Source: Fulvivirgaceae bacterium JP3-4 (GTDB lineage: Bacteria > Bacteroidota > Bacteroidia > Cytophagales > Cyclobacteriaceae). From it: a stretch of 64,000 nt of DNA. The stretch lies in NCBI GenBank assembly GCA_029309925.1, contig JARKND010000001.1:1674001-1738000 (forward strand), in the 5' to 3' direction. Positions 25,660-35,120 of this stretch are shown piece by piece. The translations under genes and the position numbers were made by a program. Position 1 is the first letter of the stretch, and the number at the start of each line of letters is the position of its first letter. The notes beneath the pieces were generated by a model. The model saw nothing but the letters and a program-made list of their open reading frames with translations, was not told the DNA's origin and did not search any database.

Positions 25660-27057
25660 CTAAACCACTTTCGCTTTCTCCGGGTCCCAGTTAATGATTT
25701 TCTTTTCGAACACGCTCTTGTTTGTGGCAAGCGCTGGTCCGGCTGCGCGCATACTGAACCACGCGTCCTCCTTGATCGGTCCTTTCTCGCGAATCCCTTT
25801 ATAAAAAACCGTGTGGTGAGCCACGTTGTCATCATAACCTTCCGGTGCACGGAAATCATCCTCAACTACTTTCTTTTCTTCTTGTTCAGCAGGATAATTT
25901 TCCTTGTACCACTTTTCGTATTCTTTTTGCTGTGCGGAGGAGAACGTTTCAAAAGAATCCCAGCCTCCATAGCCCGGATTTTTCTTCGTTCTACTTCTTT
26001 CAATTTTTACCGACCCACCGGTGAGCGTGATCACCCCATCGGTACCCACGAGGCGTAATTTTGATCCGCCACCATCGCCACTGACGAAGTTCACGCGCAT
26101 CTGTAAATTAAAAGCTCCATGCTTGTCCGTTTCAGGATAATCATAAACGCCTGTGATGATATCCGGAACATCGCGTCCGTCTTTCCAATAGCGTAGGCCA
26201 CCCGTTGCAAAAATACGGTTCGGTCCGTTCGAGCTTGTTACAGCATGAAGGCCGGAGAACAGGTGAACGAAAAGGTCACCGGCTATTCCCGTCCCGTAAT
26301 CCTGATAATTTCTCCACCTGAAGAAACGCACCGGATCGTATGGAACCTTAGGAGCATCGCCCAGGAAGTTTTCCCAATCGACAGTGCCGGCTTTGGCATC
26401 CGTTGGGATAGAGTACTGCCATGCACCGTTGGGTCCCTGGCGGTCGTTCCAGGTTTCCACCAGAATTAAATCACCTATTGTCTTGGATTCAAAAACCTCG
26501 CGCGCCTTATCCGTCACGACAGAGCTCACACGCTGGCTTCCCACCTGGAAAACCTTACCGGTTTTTTTCTGCGTCTCAATTACTGCCGCTCCCTCCTCGA
26601 GTTTATGAACCATCGGCTTCTCGCAATAAACATGCTTGCCCTTATTCATCGCAGCGATTGAGATGTGGTCATGCCAGTGATCGGACGTGGCAATGATTAC
26701 AGCATCAACATCTTTGCGGTCGAGGATTTCCTGATAGCGCTGGGTCGTGAAGATGTCTTTTCCATACAGCTCCTTGGCACGCTCCAGCCTTCCTTTGTAA
26801 AGGTCACAAACACCAACGAGTTTCACCCCGGGAATTTTCATCGAGGTAGAAAGATTATTAAATCCCATGATGCCCATACCGATGACAGCGATGTTCACCT
26901 GGTCGTTGGCGGCATATCGCTTCGTCAGCATCGGCTCTGGTTCAAGCTGAATAATTTTTGGTTTAGCCATCAGCGAAGGTGCAGCACCGGTGATGATAGC
27001 AGTGCCCAACGCCTTTTTAATAAAGCTTCTTCTCGAATTTGAATTGTGTTTGGACAT
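25660..27057 (-). CDS. Gfo/Idh/MocA-family oxidoreductase with Tat signal
   Basis: A 465-residue NAD(P)-dependent sugar oxidoreductase, probably exported. The N-terminus has a twin-arginine signal (NSRRSFIKKALGTAIITGAAP). The Rossmann motif is VIGMGIMGFNN, the catalytic Lys is in YCEKPMVH, and a C-terminal GFO_IDH domain follows. I start at MSKHNSN (27057); an ATG nine bases upstream is possible. Tat-exported members of this family act on glycan sugars in Bacteroidota and some are glycosidases using NAD. The substrate is unknown. It is divergent from the MreB-like gene. Confidence 0.88.
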   Translation of the reverse strand: MSKHNSNSRRSFIKKALGTAIITGAAPSLMAKPKIIQLEPEPMLTKRYAANDQVNIAVIGMGIMGFNNLSTSMKIPGVKLVGVCDLYKGRLERAKELYGKDIFTTQRYQEILDRKDVDAVIIATSDHWHDHISIAAMNKGKHVYCEKPMVHKLEEGAAVIETQKKTGKVFQVGSQRVSSVVTDKAREVFESKTIGDLILVETWNDRQGPNGAWQYSIPTDAKAGTVDWENFLGDAPKVPYDPVRFFRWRNYQDYGTGIAGDLFVHLFSGLHAVTSSNGPNRIFATGGLRYWKDGRDVPDIITGVYDYPETDKHGAFNLQMRVNFVSGDGGGSKLRLVGTDGVITLTGGSVKIERSRTKKNPGYGGWDSFETFSSAQQKEYEKWYKENYPAEQEEKKVVEDDFRAPEGYDDNVAHHTVFYKGIREKGPIKEDAWFSMRAAGPALATNKSVFEKKIINWDPEKAKVV

Positions 27058-27153
27058 AGGTAGCATTCTGGTTAATTAGCAAAAATTTTCAATGGAATAA
27101 GACCTTTGGAAGTTACGATATTTGAACATAAAGCAAAACCCCGTTTATCAGAC

Positions 27154-28179
27154 ATGGTGCATTTCAATTTTTTGAGGAAGAAGAGTTTCGGTATTGATCT
27201 TGGTAACAACAATACCCTGGTGAGTGATGGACAAAAATTGTTGGTGGCCCAGCCATCGTGCATCGTTCTCGACAAAGTTCGCGATACGGTAAGAGCCGTT
27301 GGCGCTGATGCGTATGACATGTTTGAAAAAACACACCATGATCTCAAGCATGTAAAACCCTTGAGGGGCGGAGTGATTGCCGACTATTCATCTGCTACAA
27401 AAATGATTGCAGGAATGATCCAGAAAGCCTGCGGAAATAAATCATTTTTAGATCGTTACGAGAACATCATCACCGGTGTGCCGTATAACACAACCAATGT
27501 GGAACGCAGGGCACTCAAGGCAACGTTCGAGCAGTTCAATGCCGCCAACGTGCACCTGGTGTTTGAGCCCATCGCAGCGGCTATTGGCATGGATCTGGAC
27601 ATCGCACAGCCGGAGGGTCACATGGTCGTAGACATCGGGGGTGGCATCACGGAGATAGCCGTGATATCGCTGTCAGGCATCGCGTGTTTTCAGTCGCTTA
27701 AGGTTTCAGGTGACGCCATGGATGAGGAGATACAACACTATTTCCGCAGGACATACAACATGGCGATCGGCCTGCGTACAGCTGAACAAGTGAAGGTGAA
27801 TGTAGGGTCTGTGCTGGAAGAGTCAAAAACCACACGCAGTATGATCGTCCGGGGCAAAGATCTACTTCGCGGAATTCCCGTGACGCGTCAAACCGACAAT
27901 AGAGAGATTGCTGCTGTACTGGAAAAGTCTGTCTCAGCAATTGAACTGGGGATTGTTCAGACGCTGGAGAAATGCCCTCCGGAGTTAGCGGGAGATATTT
28001 ATAATAGCGGTATTTACCTGACTGGCGGGAACGCGATGCTGAACGGCCTGAAAGAGCGTTTTGAAAGAAAATTCCATCTTCCGATCCACATTGACGATAA
28101 CTGCTTAACTTCGGTAAGCAAAGGTCTGGCAAAGGCTGTTGCTAACCCCAAAAAGTATAAGCCCGTATTAGTCGACTAG
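27154..28179 (+). CDS. Divergent MreB-type actin homologue
   Basis: A 341-residue actin-fold protein. Nucleotide-site motifs are present but altered: phosphate-1 FGIDLGNNNT (canonical GIDLGTANT), VVDIGGGITEIAVISL for phosphate-2, FEPIAAAIG with the catalytic Glu, and LTGGNAMLNGL (canonical LTGGGALLRGL). The KTHHDLKHVKPLRGGVIADY segment matches Bacteroidota MreB. mreC, mreD and penicillin-binding genes are absent here, so this is probably a paralogue rather than the core MreB. I start at MVHFNFLRKK (27154); 16 extra residues upstream are unsupported. The acyltransferase gene starts 2 bases after its stop. Confidence 0.85.
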   Translation: MVHFNFLRKKSFGIDLGNNNTLVSDGQKLLVAQPSCIVLDKVRDTVRAVGADAYDMFEKTHHDLKHVKPLRGGVIADYSSATKMIAGMIQKACGNKSFLDRYENIITGVPYNTTNVERRALKATFEQFNAANVHLVFEPIAAAIGMDLDIAQPEGHMVVDIGGGITEIAVISLSGIACFQSLKVSGDAMDEEIQHYFRRTYNMAIGLRTAEQVKVNVGSVLEESKTTRSMIVRGKDLLRGIPVTRQTDNREIAAVLEKSVSAIELGIVQTLEKCPPELAGDIYNSGIYLTGGNAMLNGLKERFERKFHLPIHIDDNCLTSVSKGLAKAVANPKKYKPVLVD

Positions 28180-28181
28180 CA

Positions 28182-28793
28182 ATGAAATCACTTTGGCGGT
28201 TGTTTCTTCGTGCAAAAGGCTGGAACACCGCCATTGACTTCCCTTATCATCACCTGCCAAAATACATTGTGATCGTTGCGCCTCACACGAGCAACTGGGA
28301 CTTTTTTATTGGTCTTGCCTACCGCAACATTCTCAAGATGAATTATGTCGGCTTCCTTGGCAAACACCAATTGTTCAAACCGCCTTTCGGATGGATCTTC
28401 CGGCAGCTTGGCGGCATTCCTGTCGATCGTACGTCAAGTCATAATCTTGTTGATACCGTAGCCGCCATGTTTTCGAAACGCGAGCGATTCGCCATCGCGA
28501 TCGCGCCTGAAGGAACGCGAAAGAAGGTCGACAAGCTGAAGACCGGTTTTTACTTTATTGCTGCAAAGGCCGCGGTGCCGATCATCATGGTTGGTCTCGA
28601 CTACAGCAGGAAAACAGTCCTCTTTTCCCACCCGATGTATCCATCAGACCAGGAGAAAGATTTCGAAGAGATTTTTTCGTTTTACAGGACTATCCGTGGT
28701 AAGCACCCGGAGCTGGGTTTGATGGATATCCAAATTCAAAATGCAAAAATGCACACCGCAGAGAACTCCGAGCAGGCGCGGAGAAATCGCTGA
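28182..28793 (+). CDS. Small PlsC-like acyltransferase
   Basis: A 203-residue acyltransferase-fold protein with no clear membrane helix. The catalytic H-x4-D is HTSNWD (residues ~32-37), followed by an acceptor motif around GGIPVDR and PEGTRKK. The fold is that of 1-acylglycerol-3-phosphate acyltransferases, but this short group (NAPHTSNWD start) has no firm substrate. It starts 2 bases after the MreB-like stop, so the two are probably cotranslated. The last ~14 codons lie inside the left arm of an inverted repeat (28751-28980), so the C-terminus may have been replaced by repeat sequence. Confidence 0.82.
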   Translation: MKSLWRLFLRAKGWNTAIDFPYHHLPKYIVIVAPHTSNWDFFIGLAYRNILKMNYVGFLGKHQLFKPPFGWIFRQLGGIPVDRTSSHNLVDTVAAMFSKRERFAIAIAPEGTRKKVDKLKTGFYFIAAKAAVPIIMVGLDYSRKTVLFSHPMYPSDQEKDFEEIFSFYRTIRGKHPELGLMDIQIQNAKMHTAENSEQARRNR

Positions 28794-28980
28794 AATGCTT
28801 TTTCTTGAGGGCACGGTGCAGCTGGTGAGACAGGGCTGATCATTCAAGTTTGATAAAAATCCGCGAGAAATCTTGCAGGTTTTCCAGATACGAACGGAAA
28901 CTCAGAAATGCTTGCAGTTGATTTCCATTTTAAATACTCCGCGTTTCTCCGAGGCTGTTCTCCGTGTTCTATGCGGTGTG
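28751..28980. repeat. Imperfect inverted repeat with 145-bp spacer overlapping a gene end
   Basis: The left arm (28751-28790) begins GCACACCGCA and contains GAACTCCGAG and GCGCGGAGAAA. The right arm (28936-28980) ends ATGCGGTGTG and contains TTTCTCCGAGG and TGTTCTCCG, the reverse complement in the same order. Each arm is about 40-45 bp. No transposase is inside. It could be a small non-autonomous element or a decayed terminator; no target-site duplication is evident. Confidence 0.55.
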
Positions 28981-29003
28981 GATTGCTGCATTTCCGTATT
29001 CCA

Positions 29004-29037
29004 TAAAAAAAGCGATCACAGTTTCCTATGATCGCTT
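29004..29037 (-). terminator. Rho-independent terminator of the H1-like gene
   Basis: A 9-bp stem, AAGCGATCA (29010-29018) with TGATCGCTT (29029-29037), has a 10-base loop and a U tract on the minus strand from the A run at 29004-29010. It lies 20 bases after the stop of the histone-like gene. Confidence 0.85.
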
Positions 29038-29057
29038 GAATATCGTATGGCTGAGGT

Positions 29058-29447
29058 TTACATGTTGGAAGAAGAACCACCCTGATTTGAACCGCTATCG
29101 CCACCTGAACTTCCAGATGAAGATGATGATGAATCACCTGATGAAGACGATCCGAAACCAAACAATGAAGCCTGGCTTGGAGCAGATGCTGGCGTAGAAG
29201 TTTGAGCAGGTGCTGGAGAAGCTTTAGGTGCTGCTGGCTTAGGAGCAGACTTCTTAGGAGCAGCCTTCTTAGGGGCAGCCTTTTTCGCGGCCTTCTTAGG
29301 AGCGGCTTTCTTGGCTACTTTTTTAGCAGCTTTCTTAGGAGCTTTCTTTGCTACCTTTTTTGCTCCTTTTTTCGCAGACTTCTTAGCAGCTTTCTTGGCT
29401 GCTTTTTTTGGCGCTTTCTTCGCAGCCTTCTTTGCTTTTTTTGCCAT
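29058..29447 (-). CDS. Histone H1-like Lys/Ala-rich DNA-binding protein
   Basis: A 129-residue low-complexity protein in two blocks. Residues 1-72 are KKAAKK/KKAPKK-type repeats as in histone H1 C-termini and chlamydial Hc proteins, predicted to bind DNA without sequence specificity. Residues ~73-129 turn from Pro/Ala to Ser/Gly/Asp (SLFGFGSSSSGDSSS and further) and are acidic-neutral. Bacteroidota commonly encode such H1-like proteins; the Ser-rich tail here is unusual in length. It is a single-gene unit with a strong terminator. Nucleoid compaction is inferred. Confidence 0.8.
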   Translation of the reverse strand: MAKKAKKAAKKAPKKAAKKAAKKSAKKGAKKVAKKAPKKAAKKVAKKAAPKKAAKKAAPKKAAPKKSAPKPAAPKASPAPAQTSTPASAPSQASLFGFGSSSSGDSSSSSSGSSGGDSGSNQGGSSSNM

Positions 29448-29589
29448 AACGTAAAATGGTTTTAGGTTAAATCGGATTTGGTTTAAGTAAAAATTTATTC
29501 AATAGACAAAGGTTTACTGCACTAAATTTAATTAACTCTTTGATTCGCGCAAAGGAGAGCGGAGGTTATTTTGGTGCTGCACTCAAAGC

Positions 29590-29622
29590 CAATTTGAAAT
29601 TTGATATTTGAATTTGACATTT
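29590..29622 (+). repeat. Single-arm heptad array (GAATTTG-type)
   Basis: AATTTGA, AATTTGA, TATTTGA and ATTTGAC-like units repeat with a period of about 7 in the gene-free stretch 29448-29725, between the H1-like promoter and the ABC-F gene end. No complementary arm is seen. Confidence 0.45.
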
Positions 29623-29662
29623 TATGAGTTCACTATGTGGCATGGAGGGACAATGCAGGAGA

Positions 29663-29694
29663 AAAGAAGAAGGCTCCCCGTGAGAGAAGCCTTC
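29663..29694 (-). terminator. Probable terminator of the ABC-F gene
   Basis: A 7-bp stem, GAAGGCT (29669-29675) with AGCCTTC (29688-29694), is followed on the minus strand by TTCTTTTC. It lies 32 bases after the ABC-F stop codon. Confidence 0.6.
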
Positions 29695-29725
29695 GTTATT
29701 GTAGTGATATTCTGACGTAGGCGAC

Positions 29726-31360
<1,635 letters not shown>

Positions 31361-31432
31361 TCAAGCTGCAAAGATAAGAAGAAACGGTTATATAGCTTGT
31401 AGGGAGGGGAAACTTATCTGTATGTGATGGCT

Positions 31433-31557
31433 TTAAGCTTCAAGCTACAAGCTGCAAGTCCGGAGGTGCAAACTTCAAAAGTCGCAACTTCCAAACAGTT
31501 GGCCTACTTGATGGCAAACGCTAAAGGCTTGAAGCTTGTAGCTTGCAGCTTGCAGCC
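31433..31557. repeat. Paired heptad arrays (AAGCTTC/GCTTGAA) after mtgA
   Basis: The left arm at 31433-31459 (TAAGCTT, CAAGCTA, CAAGCTG, CAAGTCC) and right arm at 31526-31557 (GCTTGAA, GCTTGTA, GCTTGCA, GCTTGCA) are complementary around a ~65-bp spacer. On the mtgA transcript the structure directly follows the stop codon. On the other side is the ABC-F promoter region. Confidence 0.78.
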
Positions 31558-32294
31558 TATTTCCTGGTGGTCGCCTTCTTCCCGCTCAGCTTCCGCTCAC
31601 CGCCAGCCAACAACGCCTTCACACCCTGGTCGCCTGCGATGTTGTTCATCTGCTGCTGCACCCAGGGCGCCCGCCTCTGGATGGCGCGTGAGACCGGCTT
31701 GATAGTATATTTTTTTGGGTTTGGAAGGGCTGCCGCGATCTGCGCAGCCTCGCTCATCGCGAGTTTCTTAGCCGACTTTTTAAAATATGTGCGTGCTGCT
31801 TTCTCAACGCCAAAAACGCCTTTGCCAGTCTCAGCTACGTTCAGGTAGACTTCAAGAATTCTTTCTTTACCCCACACCAATTCGATCATAAAAGTGAAAT
31901 ACACCTCAAGTCCTTTCCGGAACCAACTCCTTCCATTCCACAAAAACACATTCTTTGCCACCTGCTGACTGATGGTTGAAGCTCCACGGATTCTCGTTGG
32001 TTTTTTCTGATTGTGCGAGATTGCTTTTTCAATGCTTTTCCAGTCAAAGCCATTGTGCACGGGGAATAACTGATCCTCGGACGCCATCACGGCAAGCTTC
32101 ATGTTGTCGGAAATCTCGTCCCACGCCACATAGTCGCGGCTCAGACCGTAGCCTTCAATCCAGCTAGACAATTGAATGATCGTAATCGGTGGATCAACCC
32201 AGCGCAGGATGATGATGTACACAAGCTGGGCGACAAAAAGAATGATGAAGATCTTTTTGGCTTTCTGCCACACATTTTTCAAAACGCTCATCAC
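31557..32294 (-). CDS. mtgA: Monofunctional peptidoglycan glycosyltransferase
   Basis: A 245-residue inner-membrane enzyme that polymerises lipid II glycan strands. One N-terminal membrane helix (KKIFIILFVAQLVYIIIL) precedes a GT51 domain. The catalytic Glu lies in MASEDQLFPVHNGFDW (residues ~72-87), and family motifs GASTISQQVAKNVFLW and ERILEVYLNVAETG follow. The C-terminal basic tail (GGERKLSGKKATTRK) is short. There is no transpeptidase domain, as expected for MtgA. It is divergent from the SAM-enzyme operon across 82 bp. Confidence 0.93.
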   Translation of the reverse strand: MMSVLKNVWQKAKKIFIILFVAQLVYIIILRWVDPPITIIQLSSWIEGYGLSRDYVAWDEISDNMKLAVMASEDQLFPVHNGFDWKSIEKAISHNQKKPTRIRGASTISQQVAKNVFLWNGRSWFRKGLEVYFTFMIELVWGKERILEVYLNVAETGKGVFGVEKAARTYFKKSAKKLAMSEAAQIAAALPNPKKYTIKPVSRAIQRRAPWVQQQMNNIAGDQGVKALLAGGERKLSGKKATTRK

Positions 32295-32376
32295 TAAAAC
32301 TAATGGGACAGCAAATTATAAAATGTCGATGTATATTTTGCATCCAAAACCGGTTTGAATAATTAAATTCACTTGC

Positions 32377-33267
32377 ATGCAACGTATCCCGGCTTTCTTA
32401 CTGCTTTATTGTATTTCGGCAATTGCCTTCGGACAATCGAAAGCATTGGTGTTTCAATCCGACTTTGGAGTGAAGGACGGAGCTGTAGCTGCGATGAAAG
32501 GAGTTGCCTATTCATTGTCGCCAGAACTTTCGATGTTTGATCTCACGCACGAGATCCCAGCCTATAATATCTGGGAGGCAGCGTACAGACTGAATCAGTC
32601 GGCCTCGTACTGGCCTGCAGGAACGGTGTTTGTTTCGGTAGTGGATCCTGGTGTAGGGTCTTCGCGCAAATCGGTAGTGATGAAGAGCAAGACGGGACAT
32701 TTTTTTGTTACGCCAGACAACGGAACGCTCACGCTCGTGGCTGAGAACCTTGGTGTGGAGGAGGTCCGGATCATTGATGAAAAACGCAACCGCCTGAAAA
32801 ATTCAAACGAGTCATACACCTTTCACGGACGGGATGTATACGCCTACACCGGTGCAAAACTTGCCGCGGGAATTATTTCATTCAGGGAAGTCGGTGACTC
32901 TGTATTGAAGGACGTTGTGCGATTGCCGTATCAGAAAGCAACGAAGGACAAGGGCACGATCGCAGGAACAATCGATATCCTTGACATCCAGTATGGGAAT
33001 CTTTGGACGAACATCGGAAAAGATCTGCTTGCCTCGCAGAATATTAAACCCGGTGATGAAGTGTCCGTCAGGATTCTGAACAAAAATAAAGTTGTTTTTG
33101 AAGGAAGAATCCTGTTTGCCAACACGTTCGCAGATGTTGCAGCCGGGAAGCCGATCGCCTACCTGAACAGCCTGCTGAAGTTTTCCGTGGCACTCAATCA
33201 GGCGAGCTTTGCCGATAAGTACAAAATAGGCAGCGGGCCCGACTGGACTGTCCACATCAAAAAGTAG
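32377..33267 (+). CDS. Exported SAM hydroxide adenosyltransferase (DUF62 family)
   Basis: A 296-residue member of the fluorinase/chlorinase-like SAM hydrolase family, which splits S-adenosylmethionine with hydroxide to adenosine and methionine. The conserved D-R-H set is visible: Asp29 in QSDFG, Arg97 in PGVGSSR and His150 in FHGRD. A clear signal peptide (residues 1-19, SAIAFGQ) is odd for a SAM-using enzyme, because SAM is normally cytoplasmic. The halogenase-specific loop is not apparent. It heads an apparent operon with a lipoprotein and an esterase (gaps of 59 and 10 bases). Confidence 0.83.
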   Translation: MQRIPAFLLLYCISAIAFGQSKALVFQSDFGVKDGAVAAMKGVAYSLSPELSMFDLTHEIPAYNIWEAAYRLNQSASYWPAGTVFVSVVDPGVGSSRKSVVMKSKTGHFFVTPDNGTLTLVAENLGVEEVRIIDEKRNRLKNSNESYTFHGRDVYAYTGAKLAAGIISFREVGDSVLKDVVRLPYQKATKDKGTIAGTIDILDIQYGNLWTNIGKDLLASQNIKPGDEVSVRILNKNKVVFEGRILFANTFADVAAGKPIAYLNSLLKFSVALNQASFADKYKIGSGPDWTVHIKK

Positions 33268-33326
33268 TCGCCTCGATTCACATCGCACTCTTGCATTTCT
33301 TTTCTATCTTTCAAAAAAAGATTCTG

Positions 33327-34091
33327 ATGTTTAGATTTTTCTTTGCCTCGCTCATCGCGCTTACGGCATGCAGTGACTTGAAGCGCTCGGAGGAGGAGTT
33401 TGTCACAAAACACGACAGCGAGTGGATCACCTATGAAGGAAGAATTCCGGTTAACGATGCTGACAACCTCTACCTCGAGGTGTCGATGTTGCCGGGGAGT
33501 CCCGGAGAGGGGCAATACAAACTCCAGGAATATCTGGAAACGACCAGTGGCCTGGAGAGAGTTGGTGCCTTTAAGGGAACTTACACAACGTTTTCAAAAC
33601 CATCGGGCGATATTGAAATTCATTTTCAGAATTCATCTTATCCAACGGGCATCAAACGAACGTATCGCAGCCCGGATGGGAAGCGCATCCGCGAAGAAGA
33701 CTATCGCGTTCGCGACCTTGTGCTTCGTAAGGATGGCGATTTCAGGCTGATCGCGCTGAATAATTCCGGAGAGCCGATCTCCCTGGAGTCAGACCATAAT
33801 CTGAGCAGGCGTACTTCGATAATCTTTACGATTGAAGGGCAGTTTGCACATGTCGGTGACAGTTCCGTTTTTTATGAGATGAATACCGATCACAGCTGGC
33901 CGGTTTCACGACAAGGTCTTTACGCGCTTGCCACCCGTCAGTATCACCAGCTGGCAAACGCGAAGAACGAAGGGATTTATCTTAAAGGCACAGCTTTCTC
34001 CATCCGGCAGGTTGACAGGAGGGGACGCGCGAAAGAGGCTCTCGTGTTTAAAAAAATTATCACCATGACATCAGCTCCGGTCATTGAATAA
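33327..34091 (+). CDS. Lipoprotein of unknown function
   Basis: A 254-residue protein with a lipoprotein signal (FASLIALTAC, Cys ~15) giving membrane anchoring. The body is a beta-rich domain; an NlpE-like stretch (EWITYEGRIPVNDADNLYLEVSMLPG ... YKLQEYLETTSG) is visible at residues ~28-75, which in other proteins measures responses to stress or copper. The second half ends in basic residues. The ATG at 33327 is chosen because the lipobox spacing fits. It lies between the SAM enzyme and esterase genes. Envelope function is inferred. Confidence 0.65.
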   Translation: MFRFFFASLIALTACSDLKRSEEEFVTKHDSEWITYEGRIPVNDADNLYLEVSMLPGSPGEGQYKLQEYLETTSGLERVGAFKGTYTTFSKPSGDIEIHFQNSSYPTGIKRTYRSPDGKRIREEDYRVRDLVLRKDGDFRLIALNNSGEPISLESDHNLSRRTSIIFTIEGQFAHVGDSSVFYEMNTDHSWPVSRQGLYALATRQYHQLANAKNEGIYLKGTAFSIRQVDRRGRAKEALVFKKIITMTSAPVIE

Positions 34092-34101
34092 CTTCAGCGC
34101 T

Positions 34102-35007
34102 ATGAAATTTAACTTCATCATTTCCTTGACACTTATTGCCTCCGTTGTTATGGCTCAACAAACTTTTCCACTCTATGAGGGCCCAATCCCTGGCGCAAAA
34201 AACACAGCGGACGAGGAGTCCACCAATGCGCAGGGCCATGTAAGTAAAATCTCCAGGCCAACCATTACTGTTTTCAGATCCGCGACAGCGAAAGCCAACG
34301 GACCTGCAGTCATCATCTTTCCCGGTGGTGGGTATTGGATCAATGCGATTCAACATGAAGGCTTTGATGTTGCGAAGCGGTTTAATGAAGCTGGCGTGAC
34401 CGCGTTTGTTGTGAAGTACAGGATTCCGAATGATCAGACCATGATCAATCGGGAAACCGGACCGCTGCAGGATGCACAACAGGCAATTCATCTCGTACGT
34501 CAGAGGGCAAAAGAATGGAATATCGATCCGAACCAAATCGGTATCATGGGTTTTTCTGCAGGTGGCCATCTCGCATCTACTGCTGGAACGCATTATCAGA
34601 AGCCGGTCAACGCTGCGCTGAAAGGTGCGAACCTCCGTCCGGATTTTATGATCCTCATCTATCCGGTAATAAGTTTTGTCGAAGGAGTCGGTCATATGGG
34701 CTCGCGCGAACAATTGATCGGAAAAACTCCCTCAAAAGAAAAGATCAGCGAATATTCGAACGAACTTCAGGTGACGAAAGAGACGCCACCAACGTTCCTC
34801 GTACACGCAAGCGATGACGATGCGGTACTGTCGGAAAACAGCATTTTATTCTACCAAAGTCTCTTGCAAAACAAAGTGCCCGCTGAATTGCACATCTATC
34901 AGAAAGGCGGACACGGATTTGGAATGAATAATCCCACCACCCGAGATTCATGGATGGAAAGGTGTATCAATTGGATGAAGAGTAGCGGTTGGTTTGGGAA
35001 ATTTTAG
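34102..35007 (+). CDS. Secreted alpha/beta hydrolase (acetyl-esterase type)
   Basis: A 301-residue protein with a signal peptide (FIISLTLIASVVMAQ). The oxyanion-hole segment FPGGGYW is at ~75, the nucleophile Ser is ~152 in GFSAGGH, Asp is in VHASDDDAV and His is in GGHGFGMN near the end. This set resembles bacterial feruloyl/acetyl esterases of the BD-FAE kind that deacetylate xylan or similar glycans. The ATG at 34102 follows the lipoprotein stop by 10 bases. A heptad array begins at the stop codon. The natural substrate is unknown. Confidence 0.83.
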   Translation: MKFNFIISLTLIASVVMAQQTFPLYEGPIPGAKNTADEESTNAQGHVSKISRPTITVFRSATAKANGPAVIIFPGGGYWINAIQHEGFDVAKRFNEAGVTAFVVKYRIPNDQTMINRETGPLQDAQQAIHLVRQRAKEWNIDPNQIGIMGFSAGGHLASTAGTHYQKPVNAALKGANLRPDFMILIYPVISFVEGVGHMGSREQLIGKTPSKEKISEYSNELQVTKETPPTFLVHASDDDAVLSENSILFYQSLLQNKVPAELHIYQKGGHGFGMNNPTTRDSWMERCINWMKSSGWFGKF

Positions 35008-35119
35008 ATTTTAAGATTTTTGATTTTAGATTAAATGCATCTGTGTCAAGTCAGCATCGTCATGCGCGACACAAAATCTCAAATCTTAAATCTTAAATCT
35101 TAAATCTTAAATCTTATTT
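35002..35119. repeat. Paired heptad arrays (AGATTTT/AAATCTT) between convergent genes
   Basis: The left arm at 35002-35034 (AGATTTT, AAGATTT, TTGATTT, TAGATTA) starts with the esterase stop codon itself. The right arm at 35072-35119 has AAATCTC and five AAATCTT units. They pair as AT-only stems around a ~37-bp spacer, and both convergent transcripts would carry them. Confidence 0.8.
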
Positions 35120-35120
35120 C

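Noticed and set aside
29202-29465. Plus-strand ORF opposite the H1-like gene, rich in Leu/Ser/Phe
   Set aside because: It is the complement of a low-complexity Lys/Ala repeat; such frames stay open by composition.
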